Shown: positions 8,581 through 18,429, counted from the first letter of the stretch. The stretch is 64,000 bases of DNA from an uncultured Alteromonadaceae bacterium (GCA_913056495.1 CAJXMO010000002.1:62001-126000), one strand, 5' to 3'. The notes: a model not told the origin generated them from the sequence alone. Numbers and translations: made by a program.

Positions 8581-9402
8581 TTAGCCTTTTTTGTGTGCTT
8601 CAGCCGCTTGTTTTATTTGAGGTGATGCAGTTTCCATGATTTGAGTGATAACTGCGGTAATGCCTTCAATCCCGGTTTCCAGGTATTTTTTACCAGTATT
8701 GGTGGTCAGATACTGAGTATATTGGTTAATTTCTTCAACTGAAAAATTTTGATATGTGTAATGAGACATCAAAATCATTTGTTGCCATAACATAGGCTCC
8801 ATCATGGCTTTCGCTTGAGTCACTACTTGCTCAGCTTTGTTAGGATCCGGCTGTTCATTAAATTGCTCAAGGCTGTTCACCGTAGAGCCAATGATTTGCT
8901 CAACCATATTCATTGCAGATTCAACCAATTTACTTTTTTCGACAAAGTTTTGCACAGCGGCAATTTTTTCCTGTGAAGGCGGTTGAGTTTGAAAGCTGGC
9001 AGCAAACATCTGAATGTCCTGCATATTGGCAGGGTTAGACGCTTCAGCTTCTGCTTTTGCAATTTGACTACCTAAATCTGAATCTAACCAGGTTTTGACT
9101 TCTTTAAGTTCTGCCAGACTCATCTTGTTATTAAAGGTTTGCGCCATAGTGGCCTGCATGGTTTGCATATCAGCGCTATTGCTCAAAATCTGCATGAGTT
9201 CTTCAACAGCTTCAGGTTCTTTAGTATAAGGTTTTTGCTGCATCGCCTGAGCCTGAAACTGAGCGGGCAATGATTCTAAAGAGGCTTCCATACCGGATTT
9301 ATCAATGATTTCATCAATTAACTGCGATTTTTCTGCCGATGCAAACGCCAGACCCGGCAATAAAACAGCCATTAAGCTGGCTAAACGAATGGTTTTTAAC
9401 AT
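8581..9402 (-). CDS. Exported DUF2059-domain protein
   Basis: A 273-residue protein with signal peptide MLKTIRLASLMAVLLPGLAFA cut before residue 22. The mature part is helical and shows DUF2059 features twice, since SxxAEKSQLIDEIIDKSGMEASLESLP near the start is echoed by ESAMNMVEQIIGSTVNSLEQF in the middle. The C-terminal half carries MSHYTYQNFSVEEINQYTQYLTTNTGKKYLE, the usual 'ft.eEl..l..Fy.s..Gk.' motif. The molecular role of the family is not known. It has its own terminator; the next gene upstream ends 54 bases away. Confidence 0.78.
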   Translation of the reverse strand: MLKTIRLASLMAVLLPGLAFASAEKSQLIDEIIDKSGMEASLESLPAQFQAQAMQQKPYTKEPEAVEELMQILSNSADMQTMQATMAQTFNNKMSLAELKEVKTWLDSDLGSQIAKAEAEASNPANMQDIQMFAASFQTQPPSQEKIAAVQNFVEKSKLVESAMNMVEQIIGSTVNSLEQFNEQPDPNKAEQVVTQAKAMMEPMLWQQMILMSHYTYQNFSVEEINQYTQYLTTNTGKKYLETGIEGITAVITQIMETASPQIKQAAEAHKKG

Positions 9403-9456
9403 AGGTACATTTCCTTTTGTATTGTGGCTTTTAAAGCCAGAAAAATGAAAGGGCGC

Positions 9457-9921
9457 TTAAGGGGTTGTTACGGCCTTAACCCATAAAGTTCCAACTTCCG
9501 CTTTAACTACTTCAACTTCTGTGCCGGCCGGAATTTCAGATTCACTCTTTACTTTCCAAGTGATACCTGAATATTTGTGCTGGCATTGGCCTGATTTTGA
9601 AATAGGATAATCGCTGACAAAACGTACGCCAATAAAGTCATTTTTTGCTGTACTGACTTCGGTTTTGTTTTGTAATTTTTTCATCGGTTTCCATAAAAAA
9701 GCAGCCAGTATGCTACTTAATATGGCGACGGATAATAATACTGACAGCCAGGTTTGTGGAATTAAACCTATCCAGGTGAGCACACCTGTCATTATCAGTG
9801 ATACGCCGATAAAAAATAGAATAAAAGTGGCGAAGCCTAAAACGGCAACTTCTATTGCAAGCAGGATAATGCCAATAGCAATTAGAAACTCTGAAAAATG
9901 TTCACTGATTAGGTTCATCAC
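9457..9921 (-). CDS. NfeD-family membrane protein, partner of QmcA (YbbJ-like)
   Basis: A 154-residue protein with three to four N-terminal spans (to about residue 80) and a C-terminal OB-fold NfeD domain, ending GITWKVKSESEIPAGTEVEVVKAEVGTLWVKAV. It follows the stomatin-like gene by 8 bases, the same arrangement as E. coli qmcA-ybbJ. Short NfeD proteins of this type are membrane partners of SPFH proteins. Tandem GTG and ATG start codons (9921 and 9918) both follow GAGG; the choice changes the protein by one residue. Confidence 0.88.
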   Translation of the reverse strand: MMNLISEHFSEFLIAIGIILLAIEVAVLGFATFILFFIGVSLIMTGVLTWIGLIPQTWLSVLLSVAILSSILAAFLWKPMKKLQNKTEVSTAKNDFIGVRFVSDYPISKSGQCQHKYSGITWKVKSESEIPAGTEVEVVKAEVGTLWVKAVTTP

Positions 9922-9929
9922 TAAGACCT

Positions 9930-10865
9930 CTAGTTTTTATTAAGCGTATTTAAGATGGTAGTTGCTTGGGCAACTACATTGCCAATATCTGTGCTGCCAT
10001 CCGGTAATAATACCACGCTGGACTCTTTGGCAATGGCTTGTTTAGCTTCAATGGCTTTAGTGGCTAAGTCTAACTGTATTGCTTTTTGACCTTCATCTGT
10101 TGCTGCTGCTTCACCGACCACTTTGAGCGCTTCAGCTTGTGCATCTGCGACCGCAAGAATCGCTTTTGCTTCACCTTCAGCTCTTAAAACCTGTTCTTGC
10201 TTTTCTGCTTCAGCTTGTAATACCCGAGCTCTTTTTTCACCTTCAGCAATATTGATGGCTGCTTGTTTTTCACCATCGGATTCCAGAATTTTGGCGCGTC
10301 TTTCCCGCTCAGCTTTCATCTGAGATTCCATTGCTTCCATAATGGTTCCCGGCGGTGTGATATCTTTTATTTCGTATCTGAGTACGGCCACCCCCCAGGA
10401 TTCAGCAGCTTCATTAATTGACGTGACTATTTTTGCGTTGAGCATATCGCGCTCTTCAAATGTTTTATCCAAATCGATTTTACCGATTTCGGAACGCATT
10501 GTAGTCTGAGCTAACTGAGTGACGGCAAATACATAATCTTCTACACCATAAGTCGCTTTATACGGGTCCAGTACGCGAAAGTACAAAACGCCGTCAACGG
10601 TCAAAGAAATATTATCTTTAGTAATCGCAGCCTGGCTAGGAACATCATAGGCTTGTTCTTTAAGAGAACGATCGGCTGATACTTTATCTACAAACGGGAT
10701 AATAAAATTGATACCGGCTTCTTTAGTCGATTGGTATTTACCAAAACGTTCAATGATCCAGGCTCGGTTTTGCGGGACAAACTTAATTGATGATTTGAGC
10801 GTAACCAGTACAAATACAAATAATGCAAAGGGTACGGTTAAAATATATTCAAACACTAAATCCAT
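9930..10865 (-). CDS. qmcA: QmcA-like SPFH/stomatin (paraslipin) membrane protein
   Basis: A 311-residue protein with one N-terminal span (residues 5-25) followed by the SPFH/band-7 domain: FVPQNRAWIIERFGKYQSTKEAGINFIIPFVDKV, RSEIGKIDLDKTFEERDMLN. An Ala/Glu-rich helical region comes next (ERRAKILESDGEKQAAINIAEGEKRARVLQAEAEK, about residues 185-260). Length and order match E. coli QmcA (305 residues). It forms large assemblies in the inner membrane linked to FtsH-type quality control. Co-transcribed with the NfeD gene. Confidence 0.92.
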   Translation of the reverse strand: MDLVFEYILTVPFALFVFVLVTLKSSIKFVPQNRAWIIERFGKYQSTKEAGINFIIPFVDKVSADRSLKEQAYDVPSQAAITKDNISLTVDGVLYFRVLDPYKATYGVEDYVFAVTQLAQTTMRSEIGKIDLDKTFEERDMLNAKIVTSINEAAESWGVAVLRYEIKDITPPGTIMEAMESQMKAERERRAKILESDGEKQAAINIAEGEKRARVLQAEAEKQEQVLRAEGEAKAILAVADAQAEALKVVGEAAATDEGQKAIQLDLATKAIEAKQAIAKESSVVLLPDGSTDIGNVVAQATTILNTLNKN

Positions 10866-11081
10866 GTTTCCATCCTCATTGATAGTTAAGACATATTATG
10901 TCAAGCTCCATTAAAGCAGCAAATGTCAAAAAATGCCAACACTTTTTATCATACTTTTTACAAAAAATAAGCAGGTATTCTATTTTTATTTTATTGGTTT
11001 GTTTTTAAGTGTTTGAATTTTTTGGTTTATTATGGAGGCTGGTTGGTGGGTTAGGTGCTGGCAGAATTAACTGAGAAGGCG

Positions 11082-11105
11082 TGACGCTGACAAGCATCAG
11101 CGTCA
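11082..11105 (-). terminator. Hairpin downstream of ubiK
   Basis: TGACGCTGA, a 6-base loop and TCAGCGTCA form a perfect 9-bp stem 29 bases after the ubiK stop on the minus strand. No T-run follows, so Rho-independent stopping is not certain. The rest of 10866-11081 shows no gene. Confidence 0.45.
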
Positions 11106-11133
11106 TAACTTGACTGTAAGTTTTGTGGTGAGT

Positions 11134-11418
11134 TTAGTCAGATCCTGTATCTGAACTTTTATCTTGATGTTGCTCATCTAACTGAGCTTCTAATCTGGCA
11201 ACGACTTGTTCTAAGTCTGCCAGTTTCTCACGTGTGCGCATCAATACCCGGGTTTGAACATCAAACTCTTCTCGGGTCACTAAATCTAATTGAGCTAACT
11301 TATTTTGAATAACTTGTTTGGTTTTGCCTTCCATGTCATCGGCAAATTGCTTTACACCGGGAGGTAGGGCATCTGAAATTTGTTTTGCGATGTCTTCAAG
11401 TTTTTTAGCGTTAATCAT
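11134..11418 (-). CDS. ubiK: Ubiquinone biosynthesis accessory factor UbiK
   Basis: A 94-residue protein matching the BMFP/YqiC family from end to end: MINAKKLEDIAKQISDALPPGVKQFADDMEGK, then LVTREEFDVQTRVLMRTREKLADLEQVVARLEAQL. The last 35 residues form a coiled coil. UbiK binds UbiJ and helps the aerobic ubiquinone biosynthesis complex, probably at its lipid-binding part. Length agrees with E. coli UbiK (96). Single gene with the ATG at 11418. Confidence 0.92.
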   Translation of the reverse strand: MINAKKLEDIAKQISDALPPGVKQFADDMEGKTKQVIQNKLAQLDLVTREEFDVQTRVLMRTREKLADLEQVVARLEAQLDEQHQDKSSDTGSD

Positions 11419-11505
11419 AATCTTTATCTGATAGTTGATGTAAATTTAAATCGTGCCTTTGATACGATTGTAGCATTGAAACGATTTAATTTGTTTTAAA
11501 AATTT

Positions 11506-12417
11506 TTATCTTTTTTGTCTGGAAAGCGAATAAATGCCTATTAAAACGAGCAGCATACCGCTGGCATGCCAGAGTGTAAAAGTTTCATCTAATAAGACGA
11601 TTGCAAAACCGGTTGTTAGAACCGGCCCTAAGCTACCTGAAATAGCCGCTTTATTCGCGCCGATTTGTGAAATCGCGTAATTCATTAAAAACGAAGGGAT
11701 TACAGTGGCAATAATCGCGATGGCAAATGCCAGCGCAATAACTTGCCAGGGTTGAACTAAATCTGACAGTGATTTAGTTAAAATAAACTGAATTAAGATA
11801 ACCAAAGTTGCCGCCAGCATAGCAATACAGGTAAATAATTTACTACCGTATTTACGACTATACTTTTGACTGCCAACCACATAAAAAGAAAAACTGAAGC
11901 TACTGGCGAGAACTAACAGAGTTCCGAGCACTATGGTATCGCCATATAAATTTAAATCATGCGTAAAAATTAGCAATAAACCCAAATAAGCAATGCTTAA
12001 CGCGCTGACCTCGGGCAGAGTGATTTTTCGTTTTTGCCAGAGTAAATTAATGATCAGAACAAACGCAGGGTAAGTATAAAGAACCAGGCGCTCATAATGA
12101 GCACTGATGTAATGTAAGGCTTCTAAATCCAGCCAACTAGCAGCGTAATAGCCGAGTATGCCCAGTATGGTGATGCTGACAAAACTGTTCAATGTTATTG
12201 CAGGCATCCTTTTATCTGCTGTTTTTAAAGTTATCAGCAGAATAAATGTATAAAAAGGTAAAGCGATTAACATACGCAGTGTCAGCAGTGTGGTTGTATC
12301 GACATTAAACTGGTAAGCCCATTTGATAAAAATAGATTTGCTTGAAAATAACGCTACAGCGAAAAAGGCCAGCATAAACCCGGAGTTGAAAAAGCGGTTA
12401 AGCAGGGTATTTTGCAT
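11506..12417 (-). CDS. EamA/DMT-superfamily permease
   Basis: A 303-residue protein with ten hydrophobic spans arranged as two five-helix EamA repeats. The first contains YYAASWLDLEALHYISAHYERLVLYTYPAFV; the second ends QIGANKAAISGSLGPVLTTGFAIVLLDETFTLWHASGMLLVLIGI. The GPVLTTGFA...LDE stretch is the typical end of the second repeat. Substrates of this branch are mostly unknown small metabolites. No adjacent gene gives a hint. Confidence 0.85.
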   Translation of the reverse strand: MQNTLLNRFFNSGFMLAFFAVALFSSKSIFIKWAYQFNVDTTTLLTLRMLIALPFYTFILLITLKTADKRMPAITLNSFVSITILGILGYYAASWLDLEALHYISAHYERLVLYTYPAFVLIINLLWQKRKITLPEVSALSIAYLGLLLIFTHDLNLYGDTIVLGTLLVLASSFSFSFYVVGSQKYSRKYGSKLFTCIAMLAATLVILIQFILTKSLSDLVQPWQVIALAFAIAIIATVIPSFLMNYAISQIGANKAAISGSLGPVLTTGFAIVLLDETFTLWHASGMLLVLIGIYSLSRQKR

Positions 12418-12713
12418 ATAAGGTTACGCCAGTTTAATTATCGGGTCTGTATTTTATAACTAAGTTATGGCCTGATACCAGTTACTTAACTTTTCGCAAA
12501 AGGTTTGGCTTTTTAGTTAAATTTGAACATATAAAAGAGATTTCTGATTTCGGGTATAGCTTTACAGGGAATTTACACTGAACAGATTAAATTTTTATTT
12601 TAAATGACTTATAGTTTTATTATCTCTAAGTGTTGCTATTCGCACTTGGCAAGACTTTACTCGTTTATCCGGAAAGGCAGAAGGACAAACAGAAATTAGT
12701 AGGATACTTTAAT

Positions 12714-13784
12714 ATGCGTAGCACTTTTTCCTCATTTAGCTTGGTTTGTTTAACCTGGTTATTCGTGTCAGCCTGTTCTGAAACCGAACAAACATCATCA
12801 GCTAAACCTGAAATTAAACCTGAATCTGTATTAACTCAGGCGGTCAGGTTTGAAAAGCAATCTGTCGTCATTGAAGCTGTTGGGACATCCAGAGCATTAA
12901 AATCTGTTGTTTTATACCCCAGAATCAGCGGTATTATTGAATCCGTCAATATTGAAACAGGTCGGCACGTTCAAGCCGGTAAAACTTTGATTCAGCTTGA
13001 TGTCAGTGAGCAGACTTTGTTGCTCAAGCAGGCTGAAATAGCATTGGCTGATGCCAAAAGAACCTATAAGCGTTATCAGACTGCAATCACTAGTGGGGGG
13101 GTCACTCAGTCGTTACTGGATGAAGCCAATACTAATCTGGCCAGTGCTCAGGTGGCATTTAATCGCGCTCAGGTATTACTCGATTATCATCAGATAAAGG
13201 CACCGTTTGAAGGCCATTTAGGTTTAACTCAGCTTGATCCCGGCGCTTATATTGATACCCAAACGCCACTTGTTAGTTTAGATAACCGAAGTGCTCTACT
13301 CATAATGTTCGAAGTCGCTGAAGCTTTTTATGGACAACTCGAAATAGGGGCGTCAATTCAGGTGGCACCCTGGCAACATACTGCTCAGTATGTTGCTGCC
13401 GAAGTCGTAGATATAGACAGCCGTGTCGATCCTCAAAGCCGGACTTTTACTGTGCAAGCCAAGCTGGACAATCTAAATGATCAATACAGACCCGGGATGA
13501 GTTTTAAAGTGAAACTGAATTTAAGCTCTGGCCGCTATCCTTTAGTGCCTGAAACGGCTCTGCAGTGGGGTGGGGACGGCGCGTATGTCTGGCAGATTGA
13601 AAACCAGCAGGCTAAACGCTTGCCTGTGGTTGTCGTGCAAAGGCTCAAAGGCGATATTTTAGTTGAAGCGGATTTGGCCGAAGGTGATCTGGTGGTAAAA
13701 GAGGGCATTCAGAGAATGCGCGAGGGCATGAAAATTAAAGATGTCTCAGCTCAGGTACAACAAAGGTTATTAGGCCATGAGTGA
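12714..13784 (+). CDS. RND efflux periplasmic adaptor (membrane fusion lipoprotein)
   Basis: The start is placed at ATG 12714 (AGGA at 12701-12704) instead of 12630, giving a 356-residue protein with lipobox VSAC (Cys21). The adaptor layout is visible: the lipoyl half-motif GIIESVNIETGRHVQAGKTLIQLD, an alpha-hairpin (residues about 85-140), the second half-motif IKAPFEGHLGLTQLDPGAYI, then beta-barrel and membrane-proximal domains ending LVVKEGIQRMREGMKIK. It joins the inner membrane pump to an outer membrane channel. It overlaps the pump gene by 8 bases, so the two form one transcript. The region 12418-12713 upstream holds the divergent promoters of this gene and the DMT permease; no other gene was seen there. 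Confidence 0.92.
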   Translation: MRSTFSSFSLVCLTWLFVSACSETEQTSSAKPEIKPESVLTQAVRFEKQSVVIEAVGTSRALKSVVLYPRISGIIESVNIETGRHVQAGKTLIQLDVSEQTLLLKQAEIALADAKRTYKRYQTAITSGGVTQSLLDEANTNLASAQVAFNRAQVLLDYHQIKAPFEGHLGLTQLDPGAYIDTQTPLVSLDNRSALLIMFEVAEAFYGQLEIGASIQVAPWQHTAQYVAAEVVDIDSRVDPQSRTFTVQAKLDNLNDQYRPGMSFKVKLNLSSGRYPLVPETALQWGGDGAYVWQIENQQAKRLPVVVVQRLKGDILVEADLAEGDLVVKEGIQRMREGMKIKDVSAQVQQRLLGHE

Positions 13785-16700
13785 ACATATTAGGGATGAT
13801 TTAGCGTCATTAAGTGTACGCCGACCATTTTTAATTCTGGTCATCAATTTATTAATCGCGTTGGCCGGTTTAGCGGCTTTAAATCATGTTGAAGTCAGGG
13901 AACTACCGGATGTCGACAGACCGGTCGTCTCTGTACGCGGTGTCTTGCCGGGTGCCACACCCGAAACTATGGATGCCGAAGTGACCAGCATTATTGAAGG
14001 TGCTGTTGCCCGGGTATCCGGAATTAAAAATATTCGCTCCTCCAGTGAAGAAAATAACTTTCGAATTCATGCTGAATTTACCGCTGAAACTGATTTAATG
14101 ACTGCCGCATCAGACGTTCGAGAAGCGGTTAATCAGGTTCAGCGTGAACTGCCCGATGATGTTGAACAAATCAGTGTGGTTAAGGCTCAGGATGATGCCA
14201 GACCCATTATGAATATCGCAATTACAGGTCAAAACCTAAAACAGGAAGAGCTCACCCGGATTATCGAAAAAGATATAGTGCCCGAAATTATCGGTATTAA
14301 TGGGGTCGCTGATGTACCTTTGTTTGGCGATCGCAAACGTGTATTACATGTTGTATTAAACCCACTCAGATTATCCAGCTTCGGGTTGACCGTAAATGAT
14401 TTAGCGGCTGTTTTATATGACGCACCATTAGATGTGCCAACCGGTAGTTTCAGAGCCGAAGATCAGGAGCTACTGGTAAGAGCGAATGCAACAACTGTGA
14501 CCGAAGAGCAAGTTAAAGATATTATTATCAAAGGCACAACCCGAATTGGCGATGTTGCTCAGGTTTATTTCGGCCCGGAAGATGTTGCCTCTTTAGTCTA
14601 TTTAAATAAAGAACCAGTTATTGGTTTAGGTGTTATCCGGCAGGCGCATTCTAATACCATTGAAATTTCAGATAAGGTGAATCGTATTGTTGAGCGGCTG
14701 AATCAGAAATACGACAATATTCAGCTAACTATCACTGAAGACAGTGCTATTTTTATTAAAAGTTCTGTGACTGAGGTGTTAACCAGTTTAGCCTTGACTG
14801 TCATGATAGTGGTTGCCTCTTTATGGCTGTTCTTGGGCAGTTTAAGAGCTACCCTTATCCCGAGTACCGCGATTCCTCTCGCATTAATTGGTACCTTGGC
14901 CGGTATCTGGCTGATGGGTTTTTCCATTAATATCACAACTTTGCTGGCGATTGTTCTGGCGACAGGTCTGGTGGTGGATGATGCTATCGTTGTGCTTGAA
15001 AACGTACAACGTTTGAGCTTAACCGGATTAAAACCCAGAGCCGCGGCTGTATTAGGGACTCGCCAGGTTATTTTTGCGGTGATCGCAACGACGGCCGTAT
15101 TGGTCAGTGTATTTGTACCTATTGCGTTAATTCCTGGTTCTGCCGGCAAAATGTTCCGCGAGTTTGGCTTTGTTCTGGCTTGTGCTGTGATTATTTCATC
15201 CTTTGTTGCTTTGTCTATTGTCCCGGCAATGGCTGCGCGCTTTCCATTGGCTAAACCTAAAAAGGATAAATCACCTGGACCACTTGCTAAACTGGGCCGT
15301 GTGCTGGCTAATATCTACGCCGGATCAATTCATTATGTGCTTGAACGGCCATTTCGGTTTTTTGCGCTGGCACTTAGCTTAGCGGTTGCTGCAGGTTGGA
15401 TTTATCCCAAGCTGGCCAATGAACTTTTGCCCAGCGAAGACAGAGGGGTAATTTATATCAATGCAACCGGACCGGACGGGGTCGGTTTGAATTATATTGG
15501 TCGTCAGGCCGAGCAAATTGAAGCCATTGTTGAACCTTATGTTAAAGCGGGCATTATTACGGATGTGTTTACAACGGTCGGACAGTGGGATCCTAATCGG
15601 GCCAGAGTCATGCTGCCCTTTGTGCCCTGGGAGCAAAGAAGTATCAGCCAGCAGCAGGTTATGGCTGAAATGGATAAAGAGCTCAGTCAAATTCCCGGTG
15701 CCAGAGTCCGAAGCAGTAGTCCGAACAGTCTGGCTATCCGCGGTAATGTAGGCGGTATCGAAGTGGCTTTATTAGGCAATGATTATCTTGAAATTTATCA
15801 GGCTACCCTAGATATGGCGGATGCGATAAATCGACAAAGTCAGCATATTACGCAGCCGGATATTTCGTACAGGCCAACTCAGCCCCAGCTCTCACTTGAA
15901 ATAGACAGACGCAGAGCTGCTGATTTAGGAATTTCTCTCAGCGAAATTGCGAATACTTTAAGAGCTGTGGTGGATGGCTGGGACTTGGTCGATTTGAGTA
16001 TCGCAGATGAATCTATCCCGATTATTCTCGAAACTTCATCTACCCGGGTATCTTCACCGCAGGATTTGGCTAATTTATATGTATCCAGTGCATCAGGGCG
16101 TCAACTGCCGTTATCCAGCGTCGTGGTAATGAAAGAAAACAGTGTGGCAGCTGAATTAGACCGTCACGCTCAGCGAAGAGCCATAGAACTGAGCGCTAAT
16201 ATTACGGAAGGTTATCCGCTTGCCGATGCTATGGCTGAAATGCAGGCGATTGCCGATCAAGTGCTACCGGACAATGTGCAAATGATATTTTTAGGTGAAG
16301 CAGAAACCTTGGAAGAAACTTCCAATGAAGTGATATTCACTTATGCGATTGCGTTACTGGTTGTGTTTTTGGTCTTATGTGCTCAGTTTGAGGGCATTGC
16401 CAGCGCAATTAATGTTATGACAGTTGTGCCATTTGGTTTAGCTGCCGCCATTTATGCGCTTTGGTTAACTGATACCAGTGTGAATATTTATTCGCAAATC
16501 GGTCTTGTGATGTTAATTGGTTTAATGGCTAAAAACGGTATACTCATGGTTGAGTTTGCTGATCAGCTTAGAGATAAAGGGTTGTCTATCCGACAGGCGA
16601 TTGAACAGGCTGCGAATGTGCGCTTGCGTCCGATTGCACTTACTATGGTTTCAACTGTGTTGGGGGGCTTGCCGCTCATTTTAAGTACAGGTGCCGGCGC

Positions 16701-16875
16701 CGAAGCCCGAAATGCAATTGGCTGGGTTATGTTTGGTGGCTTGGGTCTGGCTGCTTTATTTACCTTATACCTGACGCCTATCGTTTATCTGGCAACCGCT
16801 AAATTCCATAAACCCAGAGGACATGAGCAACAACAGTTGGAATCTGAATTAATGCAGGTCAATCAAATTCATTAA
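13777..16875 (+). CDS. RND (HAE1-type) multidrug efflux pump, inner membrane subunit
   Basis: A 1032-residue AcrB-type protein of full family length. Proton-relay residues are present: Asp401-Asp402 in TM4 (GLVVDDAIVVLENVQR) and Lys919 in TM10 (IGLMAKNGILMVEFADQL). Porter-domain marks include the RELPDVDRPVVSV start and GATPETMDAEVTSIIEGAVARVSGI. It exports hydrophobic compounds through a tripartite complex. No TolC/OprM gene is next to the pair, so a channel encoded elsewhere must be used. No regulator is adjacent either. I do not assign a named Acr/Mex/Mdt subtype. Confidence 0.95.
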   Translation: MSEHIRDDLASLSVRRPFLILVINLLIALAGLAALNHVEVRELPDVDRPVVSVRGVLPGATPETMDAEVTSIIEGAVARVSGIKNIRSSSEENNFRIHAEFTAETDLMTAASDVREAVNQVQRELPDDVEQISVVKAQDDARPIMNIAITGQNLKQEELTRIIEKDIVPEIIGINGVADVPLFGDRKRVLHVVLNPLRLSSFGLTVNDLAAVLYDAPLDVPTGSFRAEDQELLVRANATTVTEEQVKDIIIKGTTRIGDVAQVYFGPEDVASLVYLNKEPVIGLGVIRQAHSNTIEISDKVNRIVERLNQKYDNIQLTITEDSAIFIKSSVTEVLTSLALTVMIVVASLWLFLGSLRATLIPSTAIPLALIGTLAGIWLMGFSINITTLLAIVLATGLVVDDAIVVLENVQRLSLTGLKPRAAAVLGTRQVIFAVIATTAVLVSVFVPIALIPGSAGKMFREFGFVLACAVIISSFVALSIVPAMAARFPLAKPKKDKSPGPLAKLGRVLANIYAGSIHYVLERPFRFFALALSLAVAAGWIYPKLANELLPSEDRGVIYINATGPDGVGLNYIGRQAEQIEAIVEPYVKAGIITDVFTTVGQWDPNRARVMLPFVPWEQRSISQQQVMAEMDKELSQIPGARVRSSSPNSLAIRGNVGGIEVALLGNDYLEIYQATLDMADAINRQSQHITQPDISYRPTQPQLSLEIDRRRAADLGISLSEIANTLRAVVDGWDLVDLSIADESIPIILETSSTRVSSPQDLANLYVSSASGRQLPLSSVVVMKENSVAAELDRHAQRRAIELSANITEGYPLADAMAEMQAIADQVLPDNVQMIFLGEAETLEETSNEVIFTYAIALLVVFLVLCAQFEGIASAINVMTVVPFGLAAAIYALWLTDTSVNIYSQIGLVMLIGLMAKNGILMVEFADQLRDKGLSIRQAIEQAANVRLRPIALTMVSTVLGGLPLILSTGAGAEARNAIGWVMFGGLGLAALFTLYLTPIVYLATAKFHKPRGHEQQQLESELMQVNQIH

Positions 16876-16968
16876 CTCTTAATGTAAATTCAATGCAATG
16901 CAGTCAATTTGTATTAAATTTATAGAATACAGAGATTGGTCTAATTTTGTGTTTATAAAGGAAAAGAG

Positions 16969-17388
16969 ATGAATGAATTGCAACTGGAAAGGTTAAAGCA
17001 AGCGGCTCATCCTGTTATACAGGTGCTGACCGAAAAGCTTATTTGGCAACCGGACCCGAGATTTGATGCTATGGTGGCAGAGATTCCAAAACCTCTGTTA
17101 GATCAGGTTAAGGCGCAATTGTCGGAGGCGTTTTCGAATCACTGGGATAAAAAGTCAATTCGAAAAGCCCCTCAAACGGTTCGGCGTGGTGCAGGCCTAT
17201 TTGCTCAAATGGAAAATAACCAGTTGCTATTTTCTGATTTCGGCCCGTCAACCGAAGTTGATGTTATGGCTGCCTGGTGGCCTTGGGGACCAGGAGCACC
17301 AGCATCATTGCGGTTATTTGTTTCTGATGTTCCCGCTACACCTGAATCTAAAAGCCTAATTGATAAATTCAAGTCATGGTTGCAATAG
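16969..17388 (+). CDS. Small soluble protein of unknown function
   Basis: A 139-residue soluble protein with no signal peptide. The N-half is helical and mixed-charge (LERLKQAAHPVIQVLTEKLIWQPDPRFDAMV). The C-half holds a Trp/Pro-rich stretch AAWWPWGPGAPASLRLFVSD. Upstream AAAGGAAAAGAG gives a strong ribosome site for ATG 16969. I do not recognise the family. The next gene begins one base after this stop, so the two are likely co-translated. Confidence 0.75.
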   Translation: MNELQLERLKQAAHPVIQVLTEKLIWQPDPRFDAMVAEIPKPLLDQVKAQLSEAFSNHWDKKSIRKAPQTVRRGAGLFAQMENNQLLFSDFGPSTEVDVMAAWWPWGPGAPASLRLFVSDVPATPESKSLIDKFKSWLQ

Positions 17389-17389
17389 G

Positions 17390-17866
17390 ATGATAGAAAG
17401 AGTATTGAAAAGTAGCCGTTGGTTAGTTTTTATCGCGGTGTTTACAACGGCTATCTCTGCTATTTTAATTTATGTATCTTGCATTAATATTGTATTTCAT
17501 ATGGTAAAGGAGGTTATTTTTAATTTACCTGAATCCACCGAAGAAGGTAAAACGCTGGCAGTGAAGCTGTTAAAATTGCTCGATTTACTGTTAATTGGTA
17601 TTACACTGCAAGTTATCGCGGTAAGTTTATATCGCTTTTTTATTGCCACAATTGAAGTCAAAGAAAGTTTATTGTTGAGCGCTCTTAATATTAAAAACTT
17701 TCATGACTTAAAAGTGACTTTAATTCAGGTTGCGACTGTCATTTTAGTTATTTTATTTTTAGAACGAGCTGTTGAATCCGGCGGTACACTTGAAACCCTG
17801 CAGTTGGGGCTGGCCATCGGCATTGTAATTGGTGCCTCAACGCTGGCCAGTCGCTGGATGAAATAA
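17390..17866 (+). CDS. YqhA-family (UPF0114) membrane protein
   Basis: The start is taken at ATG 17390, immediately after the preceding gene's stop, giving 158 residues beginning MIERVLKSSRWLVF. Four hydrophobic spans, the N-terminal E-x-x-x-x-SRW motif and the central LLDLLLIGITLQVIAVSLYRFFI segment match E. coli YqhA (UPF0114), an inner membrane protein of unknown role. An earlier in-frame ATG at 17360 would add ten residues overlapping the preceding gene and is less likely. Confidence 0.8.
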   Translation: MIERVLKSSRWLVFIAVFTTAISAILIYVSCINIVFHMVKEVIFNLPESTEEGKTLAVKLLKLLDLLLIGITLQVIAVSLYRFFIATIEVKESLLLSALNIKNFHDLKVTLIQVATVILVILFLERAVESGGTLETLQLGLAIGIVIGASTLASRWMK

Positions 17867-17886
17867 TTCCGGGTTAACTTATTTTG

Positions 17887-18429
17887 TTATTCAAGACAGG
17901 TTTTAAGTGCATTGACCCAAACCAATTTATGGGTGTTAAAACCTGCATTGTTCGCTTGTTCGATAAAGTTTTGTTTAACCGACTCCGAAACTTGAGGTTT
18001 GCGGGCTAATAACCATAAATAATCGGTATCCGGGCCCGAGACAAAAGCATATTGGTATTGATTATTTTCAATTGGTCCTAACTTGAATACGATATATGAA
18101 CCATAAAAAGGGCCAAAAAATGAAACTTTTAAATGGCCTGTGTTTTTTGCTTCAACAAATTTAGCTTTGCCAATGGCGTTATCCCAGGTTTGTTCACATA
18201 AATCGAACCCCTGATTAATAACCTTTACTGAGCCATCCGGGTTCAAGCTGTATTCGGCCGTGACCTGATTCATGCCCTCTTCAAAACTGTGTGGCAGGCG
18301 CGCAACTTCATACCACCTACCCAAATAAGGTTCTAACTCAAAATCATTTACCGGCTGGATATTCTGTGGCACGCCGGTGCAGGCATTGAGTAGGAATAAG
18401 GCTAATAATAGCTGAAACACTTGCTTCAT
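17887..18429 (-). CDS. blc: Outer membrane lipocalin (Blc-like lipoprotein)
   Basis: Taken from ATG 18429 it has 180 residues with lipobox LNAC (Cys17); ATG 18441 would add four residues. The lipocalin signature LEPYLGRWYEVARLPHSFEEGMNQVTAEYSL (G-x-W near the N-terminus) is clear. Later marks are AKFVEAKNTGHLKVSFFGPFYGSYIV and YLWLLARKP, as in bacterial Blc and apolipoprotein D. It binds lysophospholipids or fatty acids at the outer membrane in characterised members. It ends against the yqhA-like gene, convergent, 20 bases apart. Confidence 0.92.
   Translation of the reverse strand: MKQVFQLLLALFLLNACTGVPQNIQPVNDFELEPYLGRWYEVARLPHSFEEGMNQVTAEYSLNPDGSVKVINQGFDLCEQTWDNAIGKAKFVEAKNTGHLKVSFFGPFYGSYIVFKLGPIENNQYQYAFVSGPDTDYLWLLARKPQVSESVKQNFIEQANNAGFNTHKLVWVNALKTCLE

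Noticed and set aside
9418..9440. TGGCTTTTAAAGCCA palindrome between the NfeD and DUF2059 genes
   Set aside because: Short stem without a T-run; too weak to call a terminator or operator.
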